From Nitrososphaerota archaeon (lineage in GTDB: Archaea > Thermoproteota > Nitrososphaeria > Nitrososphaerales > Nitrosopumilaceae): a DNA stretch of 15,508 bases. The DNA lies in NCBI GenBank assembly GCA_022565935.1, contig JADFJY010000014.1, positions 1 to 15,508 on the forward strand, written 5' to 3'. A program made the translations under genes and the position numbers. Below the pieces are notes generated by a model. The model was not told the origin of the DNA. It did no database searches and worked only from the letters and a program-made list of their open reading frames with translations. Shown here in pieces: positions 1-7,218 of the stretch (position 1 is its first letter; the number at the start of each line of letters is the position of its first letter).

Positions 1-104
1 CAAGAGATGTTCCTGAAAATTCTGTTGTCATTGGTTCTCCAGCTACAATCAGATACACTAGAGAAGAATACGACAAGAAACAAAGAATGTGGAAAGAAAG
101 TTAG
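1..104 (+). CDS. Hexapeptide-repeat (left-handed beta-helix) acyltransferase, C-terminal fragment
   Basis: Only the last 33 codons are present; the first full codon begins at base 3 and the stop is TAG at 102-104. The visible stretch contains VPENSVVIGSPATIRYTREE, which matches the end of the LbH family of sugar O-/N-acyltransferases: a final beta-helix coil with a pattern like 'vp..svv.G.PA..ir' followed by a charged C-terminal helix. Such enzymes acetylate nucleotide sugars or surface glycans, so a link to the downstream membrane sugar-phosphate transferase on the other strand is possible but only inferred. The gene is cut by the window edge, so substrate and full domain content cannot be judged. 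Its stop overlaps the stop of the next, convergent gene by 4 nt. Confidence 0.7.
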   Translation, partial: RDVPENSVVIGSPATIRYTREEYDKKQRMWKES

Positions 105-331
105 GATTTAATTTCTTTTTTAAAAATTAAGTTTTTCAGTTTAGATAGAATTAAAATCCATATTACAACTAGAATTATTGCAACTACTGCTTTAATAATA
201 GATCCAATAAACAAATCAAATTCACCAAATCCAGAAACAGAAATAGGTCCTAATATTGTGACAACAATTCCACCTCCAACTAGAATCAAAATCCACATTC
301 CAAACAAAAATCCAAAAAGACCAAACTTCAA
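101..331 (-). CDS. Small two-helix membrane protein
   Basis: This 76-residue protein has two clear hydrophobic helices (about residues 5-30 and 44-63), a Gly-rich turn (GGGIVV) and a basic C-terminus (KLKNLIFKKEIKS), which by the positive-inside rule would be cytoplasmic. I do not recognise a family. The start is TTG, chosen because TTGA overlaps the TGA stop of the upstream transferase by 4 nt, a typical translational-coupling arrangement; an internal ATG at codon 12 would cut into the first helix. It is the last gene of the five-gene operon and its stop TAA overlaps the TAG of the convergent acyltransferase fragment. A role beside the membrane transferase is a guess from position alone. Confidence 0.65.
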   Translation of the reverse strand: MKFGLFGFLFGMWILILVGGGIVVTILGPISVSGFGEFDLFIGSIIKAVVAIILVVIWILILSKLKNLIFKKEIKS

Positions 332-1323
332 AGAGAGACCCCCGTCATCATAAATGCAGTAATTATAGCCAAAATTCCTGAAAATATGGCAAGTTTGAAG
401 ATTGTAAATCCAACTTGTTTTTCAGATAATGGTCCTCCTGCAAGTATCAGTCTTACCAGAGTAACAGGTGCAGTCTTATCATCAGTTGCTTTTAGTAGAA
501 AATCATCGGTGTGCTCTACAGGTTTTCCCTTGACTTGTCTATGCTCTACTATTCGTTTTACGCTTGATAAAAATAGAAATGAGTTGATAACAGCAGGTAA
601 TAATACGATGGCAGCTAGAATTTCTACACCACCTACAATTGCAATGGTACCATACATTGCACCAAAGGTTAATGCTCCTGAATCCCCAGGAAATATCTTG
701 CTTGGAACTTTGTGGTATTTGTAAAAAGCCAATGAAACAAATCCTAGCGGTAAACTAACTATTGCAATTTCATAATTTTGTACTATAAACAAACATATCG
801 ACAATGAAAAACTTGCAATCACCATAAAACCACTAGCAACTCCATTTAGAACATCAATTGAATTAATTGTGTTTCCTGTGATAGGAATCATAAAAACTAT
901 CAAAGCAAGATAAAGTACTGGAATTTGTACTGTACCAAATAATGGAAAGGCAAGATTTGAATCATATGCACCCAATGCAATAATTGGAATTGCTGCAAAT
1001 GCAAGTGCTACAGGTTTGAACCAACCACCCATTACTTTTCTATCATCAATGTATCCAATTACAAAAGCAGCTGATGTAGTAATAATAATAGCAAGAATTT
1101 CATTTAACTGTAAAAATGCATAAAGAACGATTTCTGATGCGATAATTCCTACAATTATAGATGGTCCGCCTGGTCTTACAACCATTACATCTTCTTTTTT
1201 GTTTACATCCTTTACTGCTAGATTTCTTTTTCCTAGAAATTTGATTAGTGGAGGAGTCATTAAAAACACGACAAAAAATGCAATTATGCAAGAAGCTACT
1301 GCTGGAAGTATTAATTCAATCAA
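328..1323 (-). CDS. GT4-family polyprenyl-phosphate sugar-1-phosphate transferase (MraY/WecA/AglH-like)
   Basis: This 331-residue polytopic membrane protein belongs to the family that transfers a sugar-1-phosphate from a UDP-sugar to a polyprenyl (in archaea dolichyl) phosphate, the first step of lipid-linked glycan synthesis. Visible family signatures are TPPLIKFLGKR after the first helix (residues 23-33), the Asp pair in GYIDDRK (D93-D94), NTINSIDVLNG (151-161), FPGDSGALTFGA (211-222, D214) and a cytoplasmic loop with HRQVKGKPVEHTDDF (261-275). About ten hydrophobic helices are present, as usual. The start is TTG, lying directly after the Hel308 stop codon and in the same reading frame; it is supported because the next ATG would remove the first helix. 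A weak Shine-Dalgarno-like AAAGGT lies about 8 nt upstream inside hel308. The exact sugar cannot be told. A protein N-glycosylation or S-layer glycan role is likely. Confidence 0.85.
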   Translation of the reverse strand: MIELILPAVASCIIAFFVVFLMTPPLIKFLGKRNLAVKDVNKKEDVMVVRPGGPSIIVGIIASEIVLYAFLQLNEILAIIITTSAAFVIGYIDDRKVMGGWFKPVALAFAAIPIIALGAYDSNLAFPLFGTVQIPVLYLALIVFMIPITGNTINSIDVLNGVASGFMVIASFSLSICLFIVQNYEIAIVSLPLGFVSLAFYKYHKVPSKIFPGDSGALTFGAMYGTIAIVGGVEILAAIVLLPAVINSFLFLSSVKRIVEHRQVKGKPVEHTDDFLLKATDDKTAPVTLVRLILAGGPLSEKQVGFTIFKLAIFSGILAIITAFMMTGVSL

Positions 1324-3450
1324 TTATCTAACCTTTCGTAATTCAGACTTTATGTTATCTGCAAGGGTTGAACCAATTTTATCTATTTCTGCTAATTTAT
1401 TCACTGGAATTTTTGCCAAATCATCCAAATTCTTAATTCCATGTTTATAGAGAATTCTGGCTCTAACCCTTCCAATTCCTTTGATTCTAACTAGTTCAAG
1501 TAATTCCTCTTTAATTCCATAAACAATTCTCTTTCTTAGATTTCCCAGTTCCTCAAGCAAATCTGGCCTTTCCACATGCTTGGAGATCTCTCTGAGGCAA
1601 TATGAGAGCCAATTTGCTGTCTCTGTCATCCTGTGCATATCTCCTGACTCGATTCCAAGGTTTTCAGATAGTGATAATTCTGAAGATTCACTAATCCATG
1701 CCTGTAAGGCCAAAAGACTTCTTGAGCAATCATATTCTGAAATTGGTTCAAGTAGTTCTGAAGAATTATTTTCTATCAAAAGACTGGCAGACTCATAATC
1801 CTTGTTTCTAAGTGAAAATTTAGGGAAAAATTCTTCACAGTTTGAGATCAAATGCAAGAATCCAAATGTATGTTTTCGTTCTTGGGAAACGTTTTCAATA
1901 GCATCTCTAAAGTATGTTGCAGTTAAAGGATCAATATACAACATTGATGTCTTTTTTCCAAATTCAGTAGCTGCATATCGTTCACCTTTTTTGATTATTA
2001 GATATTCACTGGAAAGAAAACGCAATGAAATATCAATTGCAAATTTTATTGTAGGTTTTCTTGATTGTAATCCTCCTAATGTTTGTAAGAAAAATTCTAG
2101 GATCTCATCTTTTTTGATTCCAGGATGTGTAACTATAACACTAAGTATGTGAGTGCGCAAAGATTTGTCGTCAGTAATTTTTGAAATTATTGGTTCTGGT
2201 TCTCCATTAATGTAATAGTCAATTAGGTCTTGAGTATTTCCATTTCCAACAATTATTGCTTCTCCATAATCATCATATTGTGGTCTTCCAGCTCTTCCAC
2301 AAAGTTGTTTGTATTCTAAGATACTAATTGGTCTATTTGCTCCAACTTTTGCATTATATCGATTAATATTTGAAATTATAACTCTTCTTGCTGGAAGATT
2401 AACTCCTGCAGCTAAAGTTGGTGTGGATGATAGTAATTTGATAGTACCTTTACGAAATTCTGTTTCTATTGTTTCTCTACAATTTTGATTTAACCCAGCA
2501 TGATGAAATGCAACTCCTTTTTTTACAAGAAATGCCAATGTTTTAATTAATTCTGTATGTTCATTTTCAGATAGAATTTTTTTTGAGGTTTTTTCTAATT
2601 GTTTTAAATCTTTTTTTTCTAAAATCTGAGAGATAGCATCTGCTGCTTTTGTTGCAAGGGATTTGGAGCGATTTCTAGTCTCTGCAAACACTAGGGATTG
2701 GCCGCCTTCTTTTACTGATTGTATGCCTAAATCAATAGGAGTTCCACATATACTGCGCTCAACTGAAAATGTTTTACCATCACTCATAGTAACTTCTCCT
2801 GCATCACACACTCCTTCTGTTAGAGGTACAGGTCTCCAGTTATTTTTTACTAGTTTGCAATCAAGCCAATCTGCAATCTCATCAGAATTTGTAATAGTAG
2901 CACTGAGAGCTATAATCTGAGGTTTTGTATCTAATAATTTTAGTTGTGTAAGAACCATCTCAAGGGTTGGACCTCGATTTTCATCTCCAATCAAATGGAC
3001 TTCATCAGTAATTACAAGTCCAATTTCTTCAACCCATTCAGTACCATGTCTAATAATTGAATCCATTTTTTCATTTGTTAAAATTAAAACATTACTGTTC
3101 TCCAAATTTTTTTCAATATTTTCATAGTCTCCAGTAGATATTCGAACCTTGATTTTTTTTCCTAGAGCAATTTTTTCTAATTTTTTAAATTCTGAGAATT
3201 TTTCAGTAGCTAATGCACGTAAAGGACTAAGATAAATCACCTTGCCATCATTCTTGGAAAGATAACTAATCATTGCAAGCATTGCAATCAGTGTCTTTCC
3301 ACTTGCAGTAGGAGAAGACACTAGAATACTTTTTCCATCTAGTAATCCAGACTTTACACTATCAGCTTGTGGAGGATATAATTTTTCAAAACCTTGGGAT
3401 TTTAAAAATTCAATTGCAGTATCTGGAATATCTAGTTTCTCTATTTTCAT
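1324..3450 (-). CDS. hel308: ATP-dependent DNA helicase Hel308 (Hjm)
   Basis: This is a superfamily 2 3'-5' DNA helicase of 708 residues, the usual family length, which acts on stalled replication forks and branched DNA. In order: Q-motif-like YPPQADSV (25-32), Walker A SPTASGKT (46-53), the DEVH box (149-152), motif III SATITN (183-188), motif IV FAETRNRS (255-262), HHAGLNQNCR (316-325), TPTLAAGVNLPARR (343-356), motif VI QLCGRAGRPQYD (382-393), a winged-helix and ratchet region, and a C-terminal helix-hairpin-helix with IKGIGRVRARILYKHGI. All catalytic motifs are intact. The ATG start overlaps the MCM stop by 4 nt (ATGA). Its stop TAA abuts the TTG start of the next gene. Co-transcription with MCM and GINS suggests work at the replication fork. 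Unrelated helicases such as Brr2-like ones are less likely given the HhH tail and size. Confidence 0.95.
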   Translation of the reverse strand: MKIEKLDIPDTAIEFLKSQGFEKLYPPQADSVKSGLLDGKSILVSSPTASGKTLIAMLAMISYLSKNDGKVIYLSPLRALATEKFSEFKKLEKIALGKKIKVRISTGDYENIEKNLENSNVLILTNEKMDSIIRHGTEWVEEIGLVITDEVHLIGDENRGPTLEMVLTQLKLLDTKPQIIALSATITNSDEIADWLDCKLVKNNWRPVPLTEGVCDAGEVTMSDGKTFSVERSICGTPIDLGIQSVKEGGQSLVFAETRNRSKSLATKAADAISQILEKKDLKQLEKTSKKILSENEHTELIKTLAFLVKKGVAFHHAGLNQNCRETIETEFRKGTIKLLSSTPTLAAGVNLPARRVIISNINRYNAKVGANRPISILEYKQLCGRAGRPQYDDYGEAIIVGNGNTQDLIDYYINGEPEPIISKITDDKSLRTHILSVIVTHPGIKKDEILEFFLQTLGGLQSRKPTIKFAIDISLRFLSSEYLIIKKGERYAATEFGKKTSMLYIDPLTATYFRDAIENVSQERKHTFGFLHLISNCEEFFPKFSLRNKDYESASLLIENNSSELLEPISEYDCSRSLLALQAWISESSELSLSENLGIESGDMHRMTETANWLSYCLREISKHVERPDLLEELGNLRKRIVYGIKEELLELVRIKGIGRVRARILYKHGIKNLDDLAKIPVNKLAEIDKIGSTLADNIKSELRKVR

Positions 3451-5534
3451 ACTCGGTTATAATGACCGGGTCTTGATTCATAAATAGATGCTTCTCTGAG
3501 CATTCTTCTGATATAGTTTCTTGCCTCGTCTTCAGTGAATTTATCACTCTTTTCAAGCTCCCTGACAAACATCTTTTCTTCTACTGGCACTTTGTTATCA
3601 CCTTCAAGGCCTCTTAGAACATCCATGAATAATTGCATCTTTGAAACCTCACTTCTTGGTTTTCCTTGTAGTACTCCAAGATCTATCTTTCCAGTATTGA
3701 CATCTACTCCTGCATCTTCAAGCATACTCTGAAGCAAGAAGATTGCGCGCTCAGCATCTTCTAGTTCTACCTCGTTTTTCATGAGCAGTCTTGCTCTTGC
3801 CATGGAGAGTCTGATAATTCCCTCTAGTTGTCTTGGTGTAACTGTAATCATATCCTCAGATTCTACGTTTCTCATCTGGAGGTAATATTCAAGGATCTTG
3901 TCTTCAGCCTCTTTTGTCATGATAGGATTACCACGTTTTGCATATGAAAGATATTTTGTTAGTAAATCAATATCGATTACAGAACGTTTGTCTGTTCCTT
4001 GTGGAGTATATCGCTGTATAATGTGTCTAGCAATTTTTTCATCTTTTTCTTTACTTGGAATATCTCTTACAACAAAAATCAAGTCAAATCTTGTAAGCAA
4101 TGGAATTGGCAAGTTTACATTTTCTGTGATGTTTTTGAAAGGATCATATTTTCCATACATTGGGTTTGCAGCAGCTAGAATTGAAGTTCTAGCATTTAGT
4201 GTAGCTACAATACCACCTTTTGCAATACTAACTGACTGTTGTTCCATAACTTCGTGTAATGCACTTCTATCTTCTGGTTTCATCTTGTCAAATTCATCTA
4301 TACATACAAGACCTTGGTCACCAAGTACAACTGCACCTGCCTCAAGCATCATGATTCCAGTTTTGTCTTTAACTATAGCAGCTGTAAGTCCTGCAGCAGT
4401 TGAACCTCTACCAGAAGTATACAAACCTCGTGGTGCAATTCTTGCACAAAATTTTAGCATCTCACTTTTTGCCGTACCAGGATCTCCAACTAGAAAAATG
4501 TTAATGTCTCCTCTAATCTTGCTTCCATCAGCTAATATTTTTTGATTAGCACCTACAATAAGTAACATAATAGCTTCTTTGATTATTGAATGTCCTTGAA
4601 TGTGTGGAGCAAATGAATCAATTAGTTTTTGATACACATCAGGGCTTTGGCTTAATGTTTTGATTATATTTTCTTCTTCGGTATTAACTTCTTCTTTTGC
4701 TATTTTACGAGACATTTTAGAGCCATGTCCACCCAAGAATTCAATGTTATTTGCTTCAATTCTTAATCGATATAATCCACTGTGACCTCTCTGAACGCCT
4801 GCAACTGATTCTTGTTCGATTCTAACTACACCTGTAAGGATTATTCTGTCACCAGGCCTTGCATTATCTACCAAATCTTGCCTAATTGTGATGTCTATAT
4901 AGTGAGGAAGTTGTCCTGGAGGCAAATCCTCAGGAAGTTCTTGTAATCTAAGAATCTGAAAATCAATAAACTTGCTTGCTTCAGGTTTTAGCTCAAAATC
5001 CCTGTGTTTACAAGTTGGGTTATCACATACTACTGGAATTTTAACATCCATTCCTTTAAGCTGAATTACTTTGGTTGGATGTTCATCTGGGCAAACAAAG
5101 ACGAGTTCTCTTGCAAGAGGTTTTACTTCTGATGCTCTAACTACCATTCCTGAAACGCTTGTAATAGTTCCAATAGTTTCAGCATTAATTTGTCTGAGAC
5201 TTCTTTGAAGTGGATAGTTTACTAGTCTTACACGAACTTCATCTTTTATTTTGTCAGCATAATCTGGAAATCTTGTTTGTAGTGCTTCTTTGATTGCTCT
5301 AGAAAATGCATCAAAGACTCTATCAGGACTTTTAGTAAATAATATTTCAATTTCTGGCTCTATTACCAAATCATTGTAATCAACTACAATGTATTTTGTA
5401 TTTTTAGCCATCATCTCATCGATTGCTTCTACATAGATGTAGTTACCAGATTTATTTTTGAATCTAGTTAGAAATTCTTTTACTCTATCTGATAATGCAG
5501 AATCTGTAAATGTACTAGTTTGAGTCTTGCTCAT
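3447..5534 (-). CDS. mcm: Replicative DNA helicase MCM
   Basis: This 695-residue protein is the archaeal minichromosome maintenance helicase, a homohexameric AAA+ 3'-5' helicase that unwinds DNA at the fork with GINS and a Cdc45/RecJ-like partner. The N-terminal domain carries an unusual-looking C3H zinc site (C148, H152, C170, C175) followed by the OB-fold and its hairpin. The AAA+ core shows Walker A GDPGTAKS (350-357), Walker B CIDEFD (411-416), sensor-1 AAANP (455-459) and the arginine-finger motif LLTRFD (479-484). A C-terminal winged helix follows. No intein interrupts the Walker A or B regions. The ATG start lies 20 nt inside the upstream GINS gene, and the end overlaps hel308 by 4 nt, so translational coupling is likely. 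Confidence 0.97.
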   Translation of the reverse strand: MSKTQTSTFTDSALSDRVKEFLTRFKNKSGNYIYVEAIDEMMAKNTKYIVVDYNDLVIEPEIEILFTKSPDRVFDAFSRAIKEALQTRFPDYADKIKDEVRVRLVNYPLQRSLRQINAETIGTITSVSGMVVRASEVKPLARELVFVCPDEHPTKVIQLKGMDVKIPVVCDNPTCKHRDFELKPEASKFIDFQILRLQELPEDLPPGQLPHYIDITIRQDLVDNARPGDRIILTGVVRIEQESVAGVQRGHSGLYRLRIEANNIEFLGGHGSKMSRKIAKEEVNTEEENIIKTLSQSPDVYQKLIDSFAPHIQGHSIIKEAIMLLIVGANQKILADGSKIRGDINIFLVGDPGTAKSEMLKFCARIAPRGLYTSGRGSTAAGLTAAIVKDKTGIMMLEAGAVVLGDQGLVCIDEFDKMKPEDRSALHEVMEQQSVSIAKGGIVATLNARTSILAAANPMYGKYDPFKNITENVNLPIPLLTRFDLIFVVRDIPSKEKDEKIARHIIQRYTPQGTDKRSVIDIDLLTKYLSYAKRGNPIMTKEAEDKILEYYLQMRNVESEDMITVTPRQLEGIIRLSMARARLLMKNEVELEDAERAIFLLQSMLEDAGVDVNTGKIDLGVLQGKPRSEVSKMQLFMDVLRGLEGDNKVPVEEKMFVRELEKSDKFTEDEARNYIRRMLREASIYESRPGHYNRV

Positions 5535-6045
5535 TTAGGTCTCCTCTTATTTGTTTTTCAAACTCTACACTGTTATCGTGAATGGTTTTATAGAAAACAC
5601 TTTCTTCAACAGTTAATTTGTTGTAAAGTTCAGAATTTAGTTTGATAGAGTCTGCTATCTTTACTAGTTTACCTCTTCTCATTCTAAATAATTCTAACAT
5701 CATGCTTTCAACTTTATCAAAATCATTACCATTCAATTCCTTCATAGTTGCTTTTAGTTTAATGTAAAAGTGAGGATCAAGTGTAGAGATTTGATATTCT
5801 CCAACCATCTTTTCTTTTGATAATGCTTGTTTTAATTCAGTAATCATATCTGGAGAATCAAGTGTTGCCAATTTATTTTCAGATAATATCTTTCCAATCC
5901 ACTGAGGCATATTAATTACCTCACCTGAAGTTCCCTCTGTTTTTATTCCAGCAACATTAAATTTGAAATCGCGATTAACTGTAACCTTAGCATCCTTTAG
6001 GCGATATCCAATTGAATGCACTTTTTCTATCTTGTCTATTTCCAT
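5515..6045 (-). CDS. gins23: GINS complex subunit, Gins23 type
   Basis: The 176-residue product fits a GINS subunit. The first ~60 residues form a small beta-rich B domain with the typical segment SGEVINMPQWIGKILSENKLA, in the place of the Psf2/Psf3-type 'vplWla..L' signature. The rest is an alpha-helical A domain with DPHFYIKLKATMKEL and LFRMRRGKLVKIA. B before A is the order of Gins23 (Psf2/Psf3-like); Gins51 has A before B. GINS joins MCM and the Cdc45/RecJ homologue in the replicative helicase complex. Start is ATG; a GGAGG lies about 14 nt upstream, rather far for a ribosome-binding site. It is the first gene of the operon and overlaps mcm by 20 nt, a strong contextual support. Which GINS class was assigned from pattern, not from alignment. 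Confidence 0.85.
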   Translation of the reverse strand: MEIDKIEKVHSIGYRLKDAKVTVNRDFKFNVAGIKTEGTSGEVINMPQWIGKILSENKLATLDSPDMITELKQALSKEKMVGEYQISTLDPHFYIKLKATMKELNGNDFDKVESMMLELFRMRRGKLVKIADSIKLNSELYNKLTVEESVFYKTIHDNSVEFEKQIRGDLNEQDSN

Positions 6046-6091
6046 GGTGAGATCTGATCCTCCTAGGGATCCTTCAAGTATCAGGATCGAT

Positions 6092-6112
6092 CACTTTTGT
6101 TTACACTTTTGT
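6092..6112. repeat. 9-bp direct repeat CACTTTTGT, 12-bp period
   Basis: CACTTTTGT stands at 6092-6100 and again at 6104-6112, separated by TTA. The pair is bracketed by GATC sites on both sides (6089-6092 and 6115-6118). The spacing, near one helical turn, suits a dimeric or two-site DNA-binding protein. Confidence 0.75.
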
Positions 6113-6113
6113 G

Positions 6114-6127
6114 AGATCAATTGATCT
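6114..6127. promoter_or_regulatory. 14-bp perfect palindrome AGATCAATTGATCT (candidate operator)
   Basis: The palindrome is exact over 14 bp and contains two GATC sites and both orientations of the octamer GATCAATT. A further AATTGATC follows at 6130-6137. It lies about 70 bp before the GINS start and about 35 bp upstream of the rfcS TATA box, a plausible place for a shared operator. Confidence 0.55.
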
Positions 6128-6157
6128 AAAATTGATCCTGCGATCTGAGGCTGATCG

Positions 6158-6168
6158 TATATAAAATA
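6158..6168 (+). promoter_or_regulatory. TATA box for rfcS
   Basis: TATATAAAATA is a strong archaeal TATA element. With the usual ~26-bp distance, transcription would start near 6189, leaving a leader of about 59 nt before the rfcS ATG. That leader holds an 8-codon open frame (6225-6251). Confidence 0.55.
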
Positions 6169-6247
6169 CAGCTAATTTAGATTTTAATTTGTAGTATGTC
6201 ACAATAACCAATTCGAATTTATTAATGGGAATTGAACCTAAAGTTTC

Positions 6248-7207
6248 ATGACTCTAGAAGAAGGTATGTGGGTAGAAAAATATCGACCACAAACACTTTC
6301 AGCAATTGTAAACCAGAAAGAAATTATTGGTAGTCTAGAAGCTCTAATCAAAGATCCCACTGTCCAAGACATGCCTCACTTACTGTTTTCTGGTTCTGCT
6401 GGAGTAGGCAAAACAACTACTGCATTATGTCTTTCAAGACAAATCTTGAAAGAATATACCACAGTCTGCACTCTTGAGTTAAACGCATCAGATGAACGAG
6501 GAATTGAAATGGTTAGAGAAAAAGTAAAGAAATTTTCAAAGTATGCAGGAATGGTAGATGTTCCATTCAAGATTATTATTTTAGATGAAGCAGATGAAAT
6601 GACTTCAGCTGCTCAAACTGCTCTTAGAAGAACCATAGAAGACGCGTCAAAAATTTGCCGATTTATTCTAATTGCAAATAATGTTTCTAAAATAATAGAA
6701 CCTATTCAAAGTAGATGTGCAGCTTTCAAGTTCACAACAATTGCAGAAGAGGATGTCATTGCCAGACTAGAAGAGATTGCCAAAAGAGAAAAAGTAAAGA
6801 CAGACAAAAAGGGTCTAAAGGCGATTTATGATTATACCGAAGGGGATTTGAGACATGCAATTAACCTAATGCAAGCAACTGCAAGTCTTGGCGGAATCAA
6901 CGAGGAAAATGTAAAGATATCAGCTGGACTGACAAAAACCAGTGATGTTGATGAGGTTCTAAAAATTGCACTATCTGGAAAAGTTGCTGAAGCAAGAGAA
7001 AAGATGATAGAATTAATCAAAGTTTATGGAATGTCAGAATCGGATTTCCTAAAGTATCTCAATTCAGCTGTTTTCAAATCAAAACATACCAATTTGTCAG
7101 ATATTTTACAAGTAATTGCAAAGTATGATTATAGAATTTTAGTTGGAGCAAATTCTGAAATTCAGTTATCAGCAATGCTAGCAGAACTTGCAAAAGTAGA
7201 AAACTAA
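6248..7207 (+). CDS. rfcS: Replication factor C small subunit (clamp loader)
   Basis: This 319-residue AAA+ ATPase is the archaeal RFC small subunit, which with the large subunit loads the PCNA sliding clamp. The N-terminus MWVEKYRPQTL (7-17) is the RFC box I-like start; Walker A GSAGVGKT (49-56), LNASDERGI (78-86), Walker B ILDEADEMT (111-119) and the arginine-finger SRC motif (155-157) follow, then the helical lid and the C-terminal collar domain. Length matches the family. ATG at 6248 was kept; a second ATG at codon 7 is also possible and would begin MWVEKYRP. It is read divergently from the GINS-MCM operon and converges on tfb with an 11-bp gap. Confidence 0.96.
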   Translation: MTLEEGMWVEKYRPQTLSAIVNQKEIIGSLEALIKDPTVQDMPHLLFSGSAGVGKTTTALCLSRQILKEYTTVCTLELNASDERGIEMVREKVKKFSKYAGMVDVPFKIIILDEADEMTSAAQTALRRTIEDASKICRFILIANNVSKIIEPIQSRCAAFKFTTIAEEDVIARLEEIAKREKVKTDKKGLKAIYDYTEGDLRHAINLMQATASLGGINEENVKISAGLTKTSDVDEVLKIALSGKVAEAREKMIELIKVYGMSESDFLKYLNSAVFKSKHTNLSDILQVIAKYDYRILVGANSEIQLSAMLAELAKVEN

Positions 7208-7218
7208 TTTAAGAAATT

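Larger units (their letters stand above)
6051..6156. repeat. Cluster of ten GATC sites
   Basis: GATC occurs at 6051, 6056, 6068, 6085, 6089, 6115, 6123, 6134, 6142 and 6153, i.e. ten times in 106 bp. At a GC content near 35% about one per 300 bp is expected by chance. Two copies abut (GATCGATC, 6085-6092) and several form inverted pairs, e.g. CAGGATC (6082-6088) with GATCCTG (6134-6140) and GATCC (6056-6060) with GGATC (6067-6071). Possible meanings are a protein-binding array or a methylation-sensitive switch; neither can be decided here. Confidence 0.9.
6046..6247. promoter_or_regulatory. Divergent regulatory region between the GINS-MCM-Hel308 operon and RFC
   Basis: This 202-bp region separates two divergently read replication units. 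From left to right it holds the GINS start and a GGAGG, the GATC array, a 9-bp direct repeat, a 14-bp palindrome, and a strong TATA box for rfcS. No convincing TATA box sits about 26 bp before the GINS start, so that operon probably has a leader that runs through the GATC sites, or uses the reverse reading of the 6158-6168 AT-rich element. No ORB-type (G-rich) origin element is seen, so origin function is not claimed. Confidence 0.7.

Noticed and set aside
386..724. 112-codon plus-strand frame inside the sugar-phosphate transferase
   Set aside because: It is antisense to conserved motifs of the transferase and shows no protein-like features of its own.
1802..2152. 116-codon plus-strand frame inside hel308
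   Set aside because: Antisense shadow of a gene with strong family motifs throughout.
3898..4545. 215-codon open frame on the plus strand inside mcm
   Set aside because: It lies antisense to the conserved AAA+ core of MCM, has no recognisable domain, and its composition is that of a shadow frame.
3447..5534. Intein in MCM
   Set aside because: Walker A and Walker B regions are continuous and the protein has the normal family length.
6046..6247. Replication origin
   Set aside because: The site lies among replication genes and is repeat-rich, but there is no ORB element, no long AT-rich unwinding element and no cdc6/orc1 gene in the window, so an origin is not called.
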